From assembly GCF_022640935.1 (NCBI RefSeq), contig NZ_JALCCV010000001.1:1-64000 (forward strand): a stretch of DNA of 64,000 nt, written 5' to 3'. The DNA is from Bifidobacterium sp. (GTDB lineage: Bacteria; Actinomycetota; Actinomycetes; Actinomycetales; Bifidobacteriaceae). The notes under the pieces were generated by a model. It had not been told where the DNA came from. It saw only the letters and a program-made list of their open reading frames with translations, and searched no databases. This document shows, piece after piece, positions 19,188-28,401 of the stretch; position 1 is the stretch's first letter, and every line of letters begins with the position of its first letter. The translations under genes were made by a program, and so were the position numbers.

Positions 19188-20600
19188 ATGGGCATGAAGG
19201 TTCTGGTGATTGGTTCAGGCGCGCGCGAGCACGCGATCGCGCATACCCTCTTGCGCGGCGGCAGCGTGCAGGAGGTGACCGTGGCCCCAGGCAACCCCGG
19301 CATGCTGGCCGACGGCATCCGCACCACCAGCCTGAGCACCGCCAACCATGCGGCGCTCATCGGTTTCGTGCAGCACAACGGCTACGACTGGGTGCTCGTC
19401 GGCCCCGAGGTGCCGTTGATCGAGGGCCTCGTCGACGATTTCGCCGCCGCCGGCATCAAGGCGTTCGGCCCGACCAAGGCCGCCGCGCAGATCGAAGGCT
19501 CCAAAGACTTCGCCAAGCAACTCATGGACCGCCATGGCATACCGACCGCCCGGTACCAGACCTTCGATTCGCTCGCCGAGGCGCAGCGCTATGTGCGCGA
19601 GCAGGGCGCGCCCATCGTCATCAAGGCGGACGGGCTGGCCGGCGGCAAAGGCGTGACCGTGGCCATGGACGAGCGCACCGCGATGCACGCCCTCGAAGAC
19701 ATCTTCCTCGACCATCGTTTCGGCCAGGCCGGGGCCAAAGTGGTCGTCGAAGAGTTTCTGGAGGGCCAGGAATTCTCACTGATGAGCTTCGTCAATGGCA
19801 CCGACTTCTGGCCGATGCCCATCTCTCAGGATCACAAACGCGCCTACGACGGCGACAAGGGGCCAAATACTGGCGGTATGGGCGCGTACAGCCCAGTTCC
19901 GCAGATCGGTGCAGATGTTGTCGACAAGGCCATAGAGAGCATCGTACGCCCCACCGTCAAGGCGATGAACGAGGAGGGCACGCCGTTCACCGGGATCCTC
20001 TATGCCGGGCTGATCGCGACAGCGGAAGGGCCCAAAGTCATCGAATTCAATGCGCGTTTCGGCGACCCGGAAACCGAAGTCGTGCTGCCGCAGCTCGCCT
20101 CGGACCTCGGCGCCGGCATCAGCGCGATACTCGACGGCGGCGAACCGCAATTCACATGGAATGACGACGTCGCCACCGTAGGCGTCATCCTCGCCTCGGA
20201 CGGCTACCCCGACCACGTCGTCACAGGCGCCGCAGTGCCCGTCATCCACACAGCCGAGCGTGAGCATGTCTATTACGCCGGAGTGGGCAACGCCAGCGCG
20301 CTCACCGGCGACATCGCCCTGGCGCAGACCGACAGCACCGTGGTGGACGGCATCACAGTCACCATCCCCGATGCCAACATCGAACAGGACGAGGCTGTGC
20401 AGCAGGCAGTGCGGGCGCAGGCCGGTTCAGGGCTGGTCGCCGACTCGGGGCGCGTCCTGCTCGTTGAATGCACCGCCCGCGATATCGCCACTGCGCAGCA
20501 GCGTGCCTACGCGCTGCTTGACTCAGCGGACACCACCGGCATGTTCTATCGCCACGACATCGGCGCCAAGGCTTTGGACTACAAGGCGCTGGGCCAGTAG
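19188..20600 (+). CDS. purD: Phosphoribosylamine-glycine ligase (GAR synthetase)
   Basis: ATP-grasp ligase joining phosphoribosylamine and glycine. It begins MGMKVLVIGSGAREHAIAHT after AAGGAG (19177-19182). It contains KADGLAGGKGVTVAM, GPNTGGMGAYSP and the metal-binding VIEFNARFGDPETEVVLP. At 470 residues it is about 40-50 longer than usual. The extra sequence lies in the C-terminal domain, roughly residues 373-415, between GVGNASALTGD and SGRVLLVECTA, where most homologues have a short loop. The insertion is polar, Asp/Gln-rich and in frame, so the enzyme is probably intact. Confidence 0.96.
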   Translation: MGMKVLVIGSGAREHAIAHTLLRGGSVQEVTVAPGNPGMLADGIRTTSLSTANHAALIGFVQHNGYDWVLVGPEVPLIEGLVDDFAAAGIKAFGPTKAAAQIEGSKDFAKQLMDRHGIPTARYQTFDSLAEAQRYVREQGAPIVIKADGLAGGKGVTVAMDERTAMHALEDIFLDHRFGQAGAKVVVEEFLEGQEFSLMSFVNGTDFWPMPISQDHKRAYDGDKGPNTGGMGAYSPVPQIGADVVDKAIESIVRPTVKAMNEEGTPFTGILYAGLIATAEGPKVIEFNARFGDPETEVVLPQLASDLGAGISAILDGGEPQFTWNDDVATVGVILASDGYPDHVVTGAAVPVIHTAEREHVYYAGVGNASALTGDIALAQTDSTVVDGITVTIPDANIEQDEAVQQAVRAQAGSGLVADSGRVLLVECTARDIATAQQRAYALLDSADTTGMFYRHDIGAKALDYKALGQ

Positions 20601-20748
20601 CACCACGCACTATACTCACCTCCCTCTATTGGCTTGCGCCCCTCATCCCGACGGATGAGGGAACAGCCGCGCGAAAACGGCTATCATCGGCAATCGGTTA
20701 TATCGACGCGTCATATCAATGACGTGGGTGCCGGCAGAGGGGGTTGAT

Positions 20749-22374
20749 ATGAACGCTGTCATGCACACGCATCTGCTGATCGGCTGGCTGCCGACCAGCC
20801 TTTTCTCGATTACCATCATCGGCCTTGTTCTTGTGCTGGCGATGAAGCCAGACAAAAGCCGGCACGCGAGATTGTCCGCAAGGCACAATGGCAATTGGCA
20901 CAGCGGCAATCGATACGGCGATCCCAGGCATCTGAGTCAGCCCGGCAAAGGGAGCGGGCAGCAGGGTGCCCGAGGCAATCAGCCTATGAGCATGCGCAGC
21001 AGGCTCGGCCGCATGCAGGAATTCCTGGCGGCCTTGGTCGGCGGCGTGCTCGGCTACGTTTTGGTCTGGCTGATATCCGATGTGTGGATGGTCTTCGGCG
21101 TCAATCTGGAGTTGCTGGCCATGGCGGCGGTCGCCCTGGCTTTCGCGCTGTTGGCGCTGCTCATTGTCGTCATTGTCGATTCGAACAATGTTCGCCGCGT
21201 AATCGCCGCTGTGACGGTTCCCTTGGTCATCGCCAGCAGCGCCCTGCTGATCGATATGTCGTATGGCGAGTACACGACCATCGGATCGCTGTTCAATGCG
21301 CCCAACTACCGGCCGCTGGGCCGGCATACCGTGCGACGGGCATCAGGGACGACAAGCGTCGCGCAATGGCGGCTCATGGCAGGCGAAGGGCGCACGCCCA
21401 TCATGCCCGGGCAGGGCGAGGTGCGCAGGGTTCCGATCCCGCCGACGGCATCCGGTTTCGTTGCCCGCGAGGCCGACGTCTATCTGCCGCCGGCCGCGCT
21501 GAGCAAACGGCCTCCCCGGCTGCCGGTGATGATCATGCTCGCCGGGCAGCCCGGCAGCCCCGACCGCTTCTTCGAAGCCAGCGGTATCGTCGACATGCTC
21601 AACGAATATGCCGCCGCCCACGACGGGCTGGCTCCCATCGTCGTCTCACCCGACCAGAACGGCTCGGCGGCCCATAACTCGCTATGCGCCGACACGCCGG
21701 TGTATGGCAAGGCGGAAACCTATCTGACGATCGACGTCACCGATTGGATCAAAGGGCATCTTCCCGTCTCGCACTCCCCCAGCCAATGGCTGATCGGGGG
21801 ATTCTCGCAGGGCGGCACTTGCAGCACGCAGCTCGGCCCCGCACATCCGGAGCTCTATGGTCACATTTTTGCGGCGGATGGCGAGCTCGAACCCACCGAC
21901 CGGACGCGGGAGAACACCATCGACCGATATTTCGCAGGCAACGTGAAGGACTATGAGCGCCATGTTCCCACCCATATCATCGCCGAACACACGCCCAGCA
22001 GCCAAACCATGTTCAGCGCAGCCGGGTCCTGGGATCGCAATTCTCAGCGCAATCAGGAAGCCATCGGCCAGGCGGCCTTGCGTTCGGGCATGCAGGTCAT
22101 CGCAGTGGTCGTGCACAATGCAGGCCATGATTGGCATACCGTGCAGGCGTCACTGAAACCGGCGCTCGAGCGCTTCTGCAGGCAGACCGGATTGGGCGAC
22201 GACGTCGCGCCGCTTTCTTCGTATACAGATTTGAGAACAGTCGACCTGCGCGGTGCTGATTCACGCCAAACGCATGCATCCAGCGCCCGCAAACCTCACG
22301 GACTCAACAACCCCGGCAACTCGAGCAGGTCCGGCGACTCCAATACGCACAGCAGCGAAAGGACATCCGCATGA
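20749..22374 (+). CDS. Membrane-bound alpha/beta-hydrolase (esterase) paired with MprF-like protein
   Basis: 541 residues. One membrane segment near residues 12-32 is followed by a basic, disordered loop. Three more segments (about residues 90-115, 118-143 and 148-170) precede an alpha/beta-hydrolase domain. The nucleophile is Ser353 in GGFSQGGTCS, and the catalytic His is probably in HNAGHDWH (around 457-463). Positive charges after the first and third segments suggest the hydrolase faces outside. The domain resembles esterase-D-like proteins. Its stop overlaps the next start as ATGA, so it is coupled to an aminoacyl-phospholipid synthase, and hydrolysis of aminoacyl-phosphatidylglycerol is a reasonable guess. 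AGAGGGGG precedes the ATG at 20749. Confidence 0.82.
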   Translation: MNAVMHTHLLIGWLPTSLFSITIIGLVLVLAMKPDKSRHARLSARHNGNWHSGNRYGDPRHLSQPGKGSGQQGARGNQPMSMRSRLGRMQEFLAALVGGVLGYVLVWLISDVWMVFGVNLELLAMAAVALAFALLALLIVVIVDSNNVRRVIAAVTVPLVIASSALLIDMSYGEYTTIGSLFNAPNYRPLGRHTVRRASGTTSVAQWRLMAGEGRTPIMPGQGEVRRVPIPPTASGFVAREADVYLPPAALSKRPPRLPVMIMLAGQPGSPDRFFEASGIVDMLNEYAAAHDGLAPIVVSPDQNGSAAHNSLCADTPVYGKAETYLTIDVTDWIKGHLPVSHSPSQWLIGGFSQGGTCSTQLGPAHPELYGHIFAADGELEPTDRTRENTIDRYFAGNVKDYERHVPTHIIAEHTPSSQTMFSAAGSWDRNSQRNQEAIGQAALRSGMQVIAVVVHNAGHDWHTVQASLKPALERFCRQTGLGDDVAPLSSYTDLRTVDLRGADSRQTHASSARKPHGLNNPGNSSRSGDSNTHSSERTSA

Positions 22375-25130
22375 GCAACGTCGCAGCCAAAAAACCGAGG
22401 CGTTCCAGCTGGACGCTGCTTGTGAACGATCTGCGTGTCTGGATTTCAACCCATAAGTTCGCCATCGTCGCCAGCGGCCTGTTCGTGATCGCCAACATCG
22501 TGCGCTGGATCTGGCGTGCGGTGCGGCATATCACCAACGCCGCATCGGGCCCATCATTCAGCTTGGTGCAATGGATGGCCGCTCCGCATCCGCATGGGCC
22601 AGGCCACACCGCTCTGTCCGCGCGAGACGCGCCTCTTCTCCAATTCCTTCATCTGCTTGAGTCCGTGTTCTTCGTACGCGGGCCGATATCGCTGCTGATA
22701 TTCGCGGCGCTGCTGCTCGGCGGCGCTGGTTTCGCCCAGACCAGGTTCGGCTGGCCTAAAACCTTGGCGATGCTCGTGGTCAACACTGCAGCGGGAACCG
22801 CGCTGGGACTGCTGGCGTGCATCATCATCAACCGTCCTTTCGCCGATTGGCCGCGGCTGCAGCAGATCGCCGTATCGCTCTCGCCATTCACGATGGTGGC
22901 CGGCACGCTCATGGCGGCGAGCGCGTTCGTCTCGGTGCTCTGGCGCCGCAGAATCGTATTGCTGTGCTATGCGATCGTCGGCTCCGGACTGCTGTTCACC
23001 GGCAACCCCGGCGACTACTGCACGCTGGCAGTGGTGGCGCTTGGGCACGTCACGGGAATCGTGCTGAACCGTCTTGACTATCGTCGGCGGCGCAAAGGGC
23101 TGGCGCAGCCTGCCGCGCAGCCCATTCAGCCGCTGTCTGCGCAAGTTTCGTCTCCAATCTCTCAAGCTTCCCCGCGCTCGTCGTTGCCGTTGCAACTTTC
23201 AACGCGCATGGATGAAATCCACGCCCAATGGTGGCGCGGCACGGATTATGAAATGCGCCGGCTGCTGGCAGCGATACAGCTCGTGCTGGCCATCGGCCCG
23301 ATCCTGGCGATCACTTCGCGCACTCACGCCGGCATCCTGACCAGCTTAGGGCTGCTCATAACGAACGATTTCGACAATGCCGTGCTGGTGCAGGCTTGTG
23401 AGCGAAACAACTCGATCGGCAGCTGCCTTGTGCTGGCCGGCGTCCATCACGCCGCCCTGGCCGCCCTGTGGATCAGGGTCCTGTTGCCGGTCGCCGCGCT
23501 GGCCGCTGTGGCCTGGGGGCTCTATCGCGGACGTAGACTCGCCGCCTGGGCCAGTATGCTGTTCAACACGTCGACGGCGGTGATCGCCATCACCGACTAC
23601 CTGCTCTATCCGCTGGCGGCTGATCTCGCCGACAAACCGCTGGAACACCATTATGCGCTGGCTCCAGTCTTCGTCATCACCGCGCTGCCACCATTGCTGC
23701 TGACCGCCGCGATAGCCTGCAATCTGCAGCATTTCCCGATTCGAACAGGAACCCGACGCATCGTTCGCGGCTGCGCGGCCATAGCATTGAGTGGCTTCGC
23801 CGCAGGGTCGCTCTACCTTCTGGTTGGCATCGCACGTCCGCAGGATTTCGTTCCCCGGGCCCGCTTCTCCACGCTCTTGCTCGACATTGTGCACCGTCTC
23901 CTGCCGGTGGGCTTCGCTGGGCGCATCGCCTCCGGGCTGCAGCCACGCACGCTGCCGTTGCTGGTGCTCGCTCAGATGCTCGTCGCAGGGTTCTGGCTGG
24001 TGGTGCTGGCGGTGTTCCTCCTCTGGTTCCGCGATGCTCCCGGTTCTGCTGGCCACGGCAGGCAGGCCGCCGGCCAACTGGTCGAGCGCAATGGCGAATC
24101 GATGAGCTTCATGACCACGTGGGAAGACAATCGCTATTGGTTCTCCGCCAGCACACGCAGCGCGGTCGCTTATCGCGTGCTGCACGGCGTGGCACTGACC
24201 GTGACCGGCCCCTTCGGCGATCCGAGGGAGTATGGTTCCTCGTTGCGTGAATTCATCCGATTCTGCAACCACAATTCCTGGACGCCCGCGTTCTACGCCG
24301 TGCATGAACCGATGCGTGAGCAACTCGAGCGTCTCGGCTGCCTGTGCATCAATGTGGGCACCGAAATGGTCGTGATTCCCAGCCGGTGGCAGACCCGCGG
24401 CAAGAAGTGGCAGGACATCCGCACCGCTATCAACAAGGCGAAACGCGATGGCGTTGCCGATGTGCTCACGACGTTCGAGGACGCCGGTTGGGAGATTCAG
24501 CAGCAGATCGTCGACATCTCCGAACAGTGGGCGCAGCTCAAAGCGCTGCCCGAAATGAAATTCACGCTCGGTGGCGTAGAGGAATTGCGCGACAGCCGTG
24601 TCGCGTTGCTTTATGCGCTCGATGCTCAAGGCGTGGTGCTGGGCGTCACGAGCTGGATGCCGACGTATCGCGATGGCCGCGTCATCGGCTGGACGCTTGA
24701 TTTCATGCGACACCGCACCGACTCGCCTAATGGCATCATGGAGTTCCTTATCGCGCGTATGGCCGAACGCCTGCGTGACGAGGGCATGGCCGATCCGGAG
24801 CATGCCGTGGAATTCATGAGCCTGTCCGCGGCTCCGCTTGCCGGCATGGGCGAAGGTGGTTCGCCGCAGGGCACGGCTGACGCCGAAGTCATCGAGCATG
24901 CGCTGCAGATCGTCGCCGACATGCTCGAGCCCGCCTATGGGTTCCGGTCATTGTTTTTCTTTAAACGTAAGTTTCAGCCGGTCGAGGCGCCAATCTACTT
25001 GTGCTATCCGGATCCGGTCAAGCTCCCGCAGATCGGGCTGGCCGTCGTCAGCGCCTACGTGCCAGGCCTGAAGCCCTCACAGATCGCCGGCATGCTCAAA
25101 GCGATGCGCGGACAGAATTCGAAGTCCTAA
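22371..25130 (+). CDS. mprF: MprF-like aminoacyl-phosphatidylglycerol synthase (DUF2156 domain)
   Basis: 919-residue membrane protein. The C-terminal third (from about residue 580) is the soluble LPG-synthetase/GNAT-like domain with SFMTTWEDNRYWFS, VALTVTGPFGDPREY, AFYAVHEPM, GTEMVVIPSRW, WQDIRTAINKAKRDG and GWTLDFMRHR. This domain moves lysine or alanine from aminoacyl-tRNA to phosphatidylglycerol, lowering the negative charge of the membrane and raising resistance to cationic peptides. The N-terminal part has many membrane segments. Its first block (residues about 100-225) resembles rhomboid-like membrane domains, but no GxSG active site is visible. The start overlaps the esterase stop by four bases. 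Amino acid specificity cannot be read from sequence. Confidence 0.87.
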   Translation: MSNVAAKKPRRSSWTLLVNDLRVWISTHKFAIVASGLFVIANIVRWIWRAVRHITNAASGPSFSLVQWMAAPHPHGPGHTALSARDAPLLQFLHLLESVFFVRGPISLLIFAALLLGGAGFAQTRFGWPKTLAMLVVNTAAGTALGLLACIIINRPFADWPRLQQIAVSLSPFTMVAGTLMAASAFVSVLWRRRIVLLCYAIVGSGLLFTGNPGDYCTLAVVALGHVTGIVLNRLDYRRRRKGLAQPAAQPIQPLSAQVSSPISQASPRSSLPLQLSTRMDEIHAQWWRGTDYEMRRLLAAIQLVLAIGPILAITSRTHAGILTSLGLLITNDFDNAVLVQACERNNSIGSCLVLAGVHHAALAALWIRVLLPVAALAAVAWGLYRGRRLAAWASMLFNTSTAVIAITDYLLYPLAADLADKPLEHHYALAPVFVITALPPLLLTAAIACNLQHFPIRTGTRRIVRGCAAIALSGFAAGSLYLLVGIARPQDFVPRARFSTLLLDIVHRLLPVGFAGRIASGLQPRTLPLLVLAQMLVAGFWLVVLAVFLLWFRDAPGSAGHGRQAAGQLVERNGESMSFMTTWEDNRYWFSASTRSAVAYRVLHGVALTVTGPFGDPREYGSSLREFIRFCNHNSWTPAFYAVHEPMREQLERLGCLCINVGTEMVVIPSRWQTRGKKWQDIRTAINKAKRDGVADVLTTFEDAGWEIQQQIVDISEQWAQLKALPEMKFTLGGVEELRDSRVALLYALDAQGVVLGVTSWMPTYRDGRVIGWTLDFMRHRTDSPNGIMEFLIARMAERLRDEGMADPEHAVEFMSLSAAPLAGMGEGGSPQGTADAEVIEHALQIVADMLEPAYGFRSLFFFKRKFQPVEAPIYLCYPDPVKLPQIGLAVVSAYVPGLKPSQIAGMLKAMRGQNSKS

Positions 25131-25160
25131 TCCGTTTTTACTTCGTCGTGTGACGCATCC

Positions 25161-25278
25161 TCCGTTATGCGACGTATTTTTCGCTGTGCGACGTTTTCAC
25201 CAGAACAGGAATAACGAATTTCCAACGTTTTGCGTTTCTTGGAAACCGCGCACGACGAAAGATACGTCATGCAACGGG
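25161..25278 (-). repeat. Dispersed palindromic repeat, copy A
   Basis: A 118-base imperfect palindrome. The left arm (25161-25199) contains GACGTATTTTTCGCTGTGCG. The right arm (25240-25278) reads, reversed, GACGTATCTTTCGTCGTGCG. The segment TCGCTGTGCGACGTTTTC (25181-25198) is identical to 57993-58010. The central part matches copies B and C only when reversed, so this copy is in opposite orientation. It lies between the convergent mprF and Fur-family genes. Confidence 0.75.
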
Positions 25279-25367
25279 AGCGGCGAATATGCCACACGGG
25301 CGGCACAAGGTGCCGATGACCAGGCTGCCGCGTCTCCATCGGCACCTACGCCACCGCATCATCGCCG

Positions 25368-25775
25368 CTATTGCGCCGGTGATGCCGATTCGCGCTGATT
25401 CTGCTGGCAGTCGGGGCACAGTCCGAACACTTCGAGCGTGTGCGAGCTGACCGTGTAGCCATGCTCCTGCGCCACGCTGCGCAGCCACAGCTCATCCGGC
25501 GGCTCGATTTCCACGGTTTTGCCGCACAGTTCGCATACCAGATGATGGTGGTGCCCGTTGTCGTCGCAGATGCGGAACATCTGCTGCTCGTTGAGCCGTA
25601 TCGTGTCGGCATTGCCGTTGGTCGCTAGCGTATTGAGCTGGCGGTAGATGGTCGCCAAGCCGATGCGCTCACCCTGTTCGGTGAGCCGACGATGCAGCTC
25701 CTGTGCGGAAACGAAGTCATCGCATCCGCGCAGCGCCTGAAGCACCGTGTCCTTCTGCTTGGTGTGCCGCACCAT
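25368..25775 (-). CDS. Fur-family metal-dependent repressor
   Basis: 135-residue protein with an N-terminal winged helix (QKDTVLQALRGCDDFVSAQE, then IGLATIYRQLNTL at about 38-50) and a C-terminal metal/dimer domain. The latter has HHHH (75-78), CELC (81-84) and CPDC (120-123). The two CxxC pairs form the structural zinc site found in Zur, PerR and many Fur proteins. Which metal or peroxide it senses cannot be decided. The ATG at 25775 is preferred for its GTGAGGAAA ribosome binding site; a GTG/ATG pair at 25796/25793 would add six or seven residues. It is transcribed towards mprF and is 157 bases from the 3' end of purK. Confidence 0.9.
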   Translation of the reverse strand: MVRHTKQKDTVLQALRGCDDFVSAQELHRRLTEQGERIGLATIYRQLNTLATNGNADTIRLNEQQMFRICDDNGHHHHLVCELCGKTVEIEPPDELWLRSVAQEHGYTVSSHTLEVFGLCPDCQQNQRESASPAQ

Positions 25776-25953
25776 TGATTTCCTCACAGCCATCACAATG
25801 CCGCCATCCCCTCATACATCGTCCATCGCACGCCAATGCCCTGCCCTGCAGGCGTAACCGTCACATGGCATCCGTCGCATCACAACCATCACACCTCATC
25901 TGCCGCAATGCCGTATTACCATATATTGCCGCACGCGGTAGCCGCCTCGTAGC

Positions 25954-27132
25954 CTATTCTCCGGCTTTCAGATCATTCCAGCAACCGGTTTCTTCCAGCG
26001 CGTCAACCGTAGCCGCCGTATCGTTGGTGAGCACGGTGATGTGACCCATTTTGCGGTTATGCTTGATCTCAGCCTTGCCGTAGTCGTGGACGTTCCATTC
26101 GGGGTGCTCGGCGATCAGCGCCCGCGTGGGCGCGACATGCTGGCCGAGCACATTGACCATGACCGCCGAGCTGAGCAGACACGGCTGTTCGAGCGGCCAG
26201 CCGACGATGCCGCGGATATGCGCATCGAACTGGTCGAGCGAGCAGGCTTCGATGGTGTAATGGCCGGAATTGTGCGGCCTTGGCGCGAGTTCGTTGACCA
26301 CCACGCGACCGTCCTTGGTGATGAACAGCTCGATGGCCAGCGTACCCGCCAGTTCGAAGCCCTTCGCCAACCGCACGGCGAGCTCATGCGCCTCGCGCTC
26401 GATGCTAGGCTCCACTCGAGCCGGAGCGATTGTCAGATGCAGGATATTGTTCCGATGCTCGTTGCGCACGATCGGGAAAGTGACCAAATCCGTGCCGTTG
26501 CCCGACACCAGAATCGAAGCCTCGAAGGCGAAATCGACGAAACCTTCGAGGATCGAGGCGGCGAAACTCCCCTCCTCCTGCGCGCGGGCAAGCACACGTT
26601 CCAGGTCATCGTCACCGCGCAGCACGTCTTGGCCGTGGCCGTCATAGCCGCCGCAGCGGGTTTTGAGCACCGCCGGATAGCCAATCTCCCGGATCGCCGC
26701 GCGCAAGCCAACGGCATCATCCACAGCCCTCCACGGGGCCGTCGCAGTGCCATGATCGTTGATGAACTGCTTCTCGTGCACGCGGTCCTGGGTCACGCGC
26801 AGCAGATCGGTTCCCTGCGGCACCGCAGCCAGATCGCGCACCTCGTCAATGGCATCGGCGTCCACATTCTCGAATTCATAGGTGAGCACGTCGCTGCGCT
26901 CGGCGAGCTCATGAATCGCGGTCTTGTCGTCGTATTCGGCGACAATCTGGAAATCTGCCACTTGCGCGGTCGGGCAGTCGGGCGTCGGATCGAGCGTGCC
27001 GACGCGGAACCCGTGGTATTTCGCGGATATGGCCATCATCTGGCCGAGTTGGCCGCCGCCGATGATGCCGATGGTCGCGCCCGGCATCAGCTGGGAGATT
27101 TTCCCGTTCGTTTCCTCAGATAAGCTTGGCAT
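25954..27132 (-). CDS. purK: N5-carboxyaminoimidazole ribonucleotide synthase
   Basis: ATP-grasp enzyme that carboxylates AIR with bicarbonate and ATP; PurE then rearranges the product. The 392-residue protein begins about 18 residues before the nucleotide-binding strand [13 protein letters not shown]. It contains [25 protein letters not shown] and [20 protein letters not shown]. The start at 27132 lies 17 bases inside the end of purE, with GGAGG upstream, so purE and purK form a coupled pair. Confidence 0.96.
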   Translation of the reverse strand: MPSLSEETNGKISQLMPGATIGIIGGGQLGQMMAISAKYHGFRVGTLDPTPDCPTAQVADFQIVAEYDDKTAIHELAERSDVLTYEFENVDADAIDEVRDLAAVPQGTDLLRVTQDRVHEKQFINDHGTATAPWRAVDDAVGLRAAIREIGYPAVLKTRCGGYDGHGQDVLRGDDDLERVLARAQEEGSFAASILEGFVDFAFEASILVSGNGTDLVTFPIVRNEHRNNILHLTIAPARVEPSIEREAHELAVRLAKGFELAGTLAIELFITKDGRVVVNELAPRPHNSGHYTIEACSLDQFDAHIRGIVGWPLEQPCLLSSAVMVNVLGQHVAPTRALIAEHPEWNVHDYGKAEIKHNRKMGHITVLTNDTAATVDALEETGCWNDLKAGE

Positions 27133-27613
27133 TCGAGGCCTCCACTGATTCTTTGAGTTCTTCGCGATAGTCGTGCAAGGCAGCCGCCAACCGCTCGTCA
27201 TTCGTGCTCAGGATGCCCACCGCGAGCAGGCCCGCATTGCTGGCTCCCGAGTCGCCGATCGCCGTCGTCGCCACGGGTATGCCTGCCGGCATCTGGACGA
27301 TGGAAAGCAGCGAATCCCACCCCGACAAGGCATGCGATTGCACAGGGACGCCGATGACCGGCAGCGTGGTCTGCGCGGCGACCATGCCCGGCAGATGGGC
27401 GGCTCCGCCAGCACCGGCGATGATGACTTTGAAACCTTGGGCGCGGGCGCCGCCAGCGAACTTGGCCATCAGCTCGGGCGTGCGATGCGCGGATATCACC
27501 TGCTTGGCGTAGGGAACGCCGAAACGATCGAGAATGTCGCAAGCATGCCTCATCGTCTTCCAATCGCTCGCCGATCCCATGATCACCGCCACTTGCGGGG
27601 TGCGCTCTGGCAT
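27116..27613 (-). CDS. purE: N5-CAIR mutase
   Basis: 165-residue class I PurE that converts N5-CAIR to CAIR. Visible family motifs are [14 protein letters not shown] near the N-terminus, the catalytic [24 protein letters not shown] and [20 protein letters not shown]. It overlaps purK by 17 bases and is first of the two. A purine-rich AGGTTC precedes the ATG. Confidence 0.97.
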   Translation of the reverse strand: MPERTPQVAVIMGSASDWKTMRHACDILDRFGVPYAKQVISAHRTPELMAKFAGGARAQGFKVIIAGAGGAAHLPGMVAAQTTLPVIGVPVQSHALSGWDSLLSIVQMPAGIPVATTAIGDSGASNAGLLAVGILSTNDERLAAALHDYREELKESVEASNAKLI

Positions 27614-27884
27614 GAAGAACCTCCAAATCTACTGGTCGCAACACGCCCCACTGTACGCAACCCAACGGAAATAAGGCGTTTCCGGCTCACGCTTGTCGAT
27701 GCTGACGAAAAAACGAGTTAAACGAACAGCACGAATGACGGCTTTGGACCGTGCGAATGGCAGAGATTCAATGGTCCCACTCGTGGAAATCAAACATGAG
27801 ACGGCCGTTCTGGCCCGCGCCTTTTAGACCCGATCCAAAAAGCATGAGCCAGCCACGCATGGGAGACAACCGTCCCGCAGAGCG
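27614..27884. other. Intergenic region purE-yhbY
   Basis: 271 bases between the purE start and the yhbY stop. No gene, hairpin terminator or repeat was recognised. It should contain the purE promoter on the minus strand. Confidence 0.45.
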
Positions 27885-28187
27885 TTACCGCGCCAATTCG
27901 ATGTGCTTGATACCTTCCTTGTCGCTGCGGCGGAAGAGGACGAAACGATGCCCAATGACTTGGACAAGTTCGGCCGCAAGACGCCCGGCCAGATCCTGCC
28001 CCGCCTCGCGCGCATCGATGGGGCAGCCGTCCTGCACCACGCATTTGATGAGCTCATGCGAGTCGAGCGTCTCGGCTGCCTGCGCCGCCGTGGCCTCGTT
28101 CACGCCGCCTTTGCCGATCCACAATAGCGGCTGCAATGGGTTCGCCAGCGAACGTAGTTGCCTGATCTGCCTTTTGCCTAATGTCAT
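27885..28187 (-). CDS. yhbY: YhbY-type CRM-domain RNA-binding protein
   Basis: 100-residue protein consisting of a single CRM (YhbY) domain. It begins MTLGKRQIRQLRSLANPLQP, followed by WIGKGGVNE, the GxxG RNA-binding loop, and ends with IGHRFVLFRRS. Homologues associate with the large ribosomal subunit precursor and act in ribosome assembly. It stands alone between purE and the anti-sigma gene. Confidence 0.9.
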   Translation of the reverse strand: MTLGKRQIRQLRSLANPLQPLLWIGKGGVNEATAAQAAETLDSHELIKCVVQDGCPIDAREAGQDLAGRLAAELVQVIGHRFVLFRRSDKEGIKHIELAR

Positions 28188-28401
28188 TTATCTCTCGTCT
28201 CTCCTGCGCCGTTGTTCCTGCAACGCCTTTTATCCCGGCGCGACTGCACGTTCGTGCATATGCGAGCGGCAATCAGCCGCCTATTCATGAAATACCGATT
28301 GTAGCGCATTTCTTTTCTGCGGCCAGCTGCGACAGGTTTCGCGCTGAATGTCCCACACGTCCCCTTCATCGTCGAAAAAGTACGAGTCAAAGCTCCATGC
28401 A

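Noticed and set aside
23346-24899. 517-codon open frame antisense to mprF
   Set aside because: Shadow frame; mprF on the plus strand has clear family motifs throughout.
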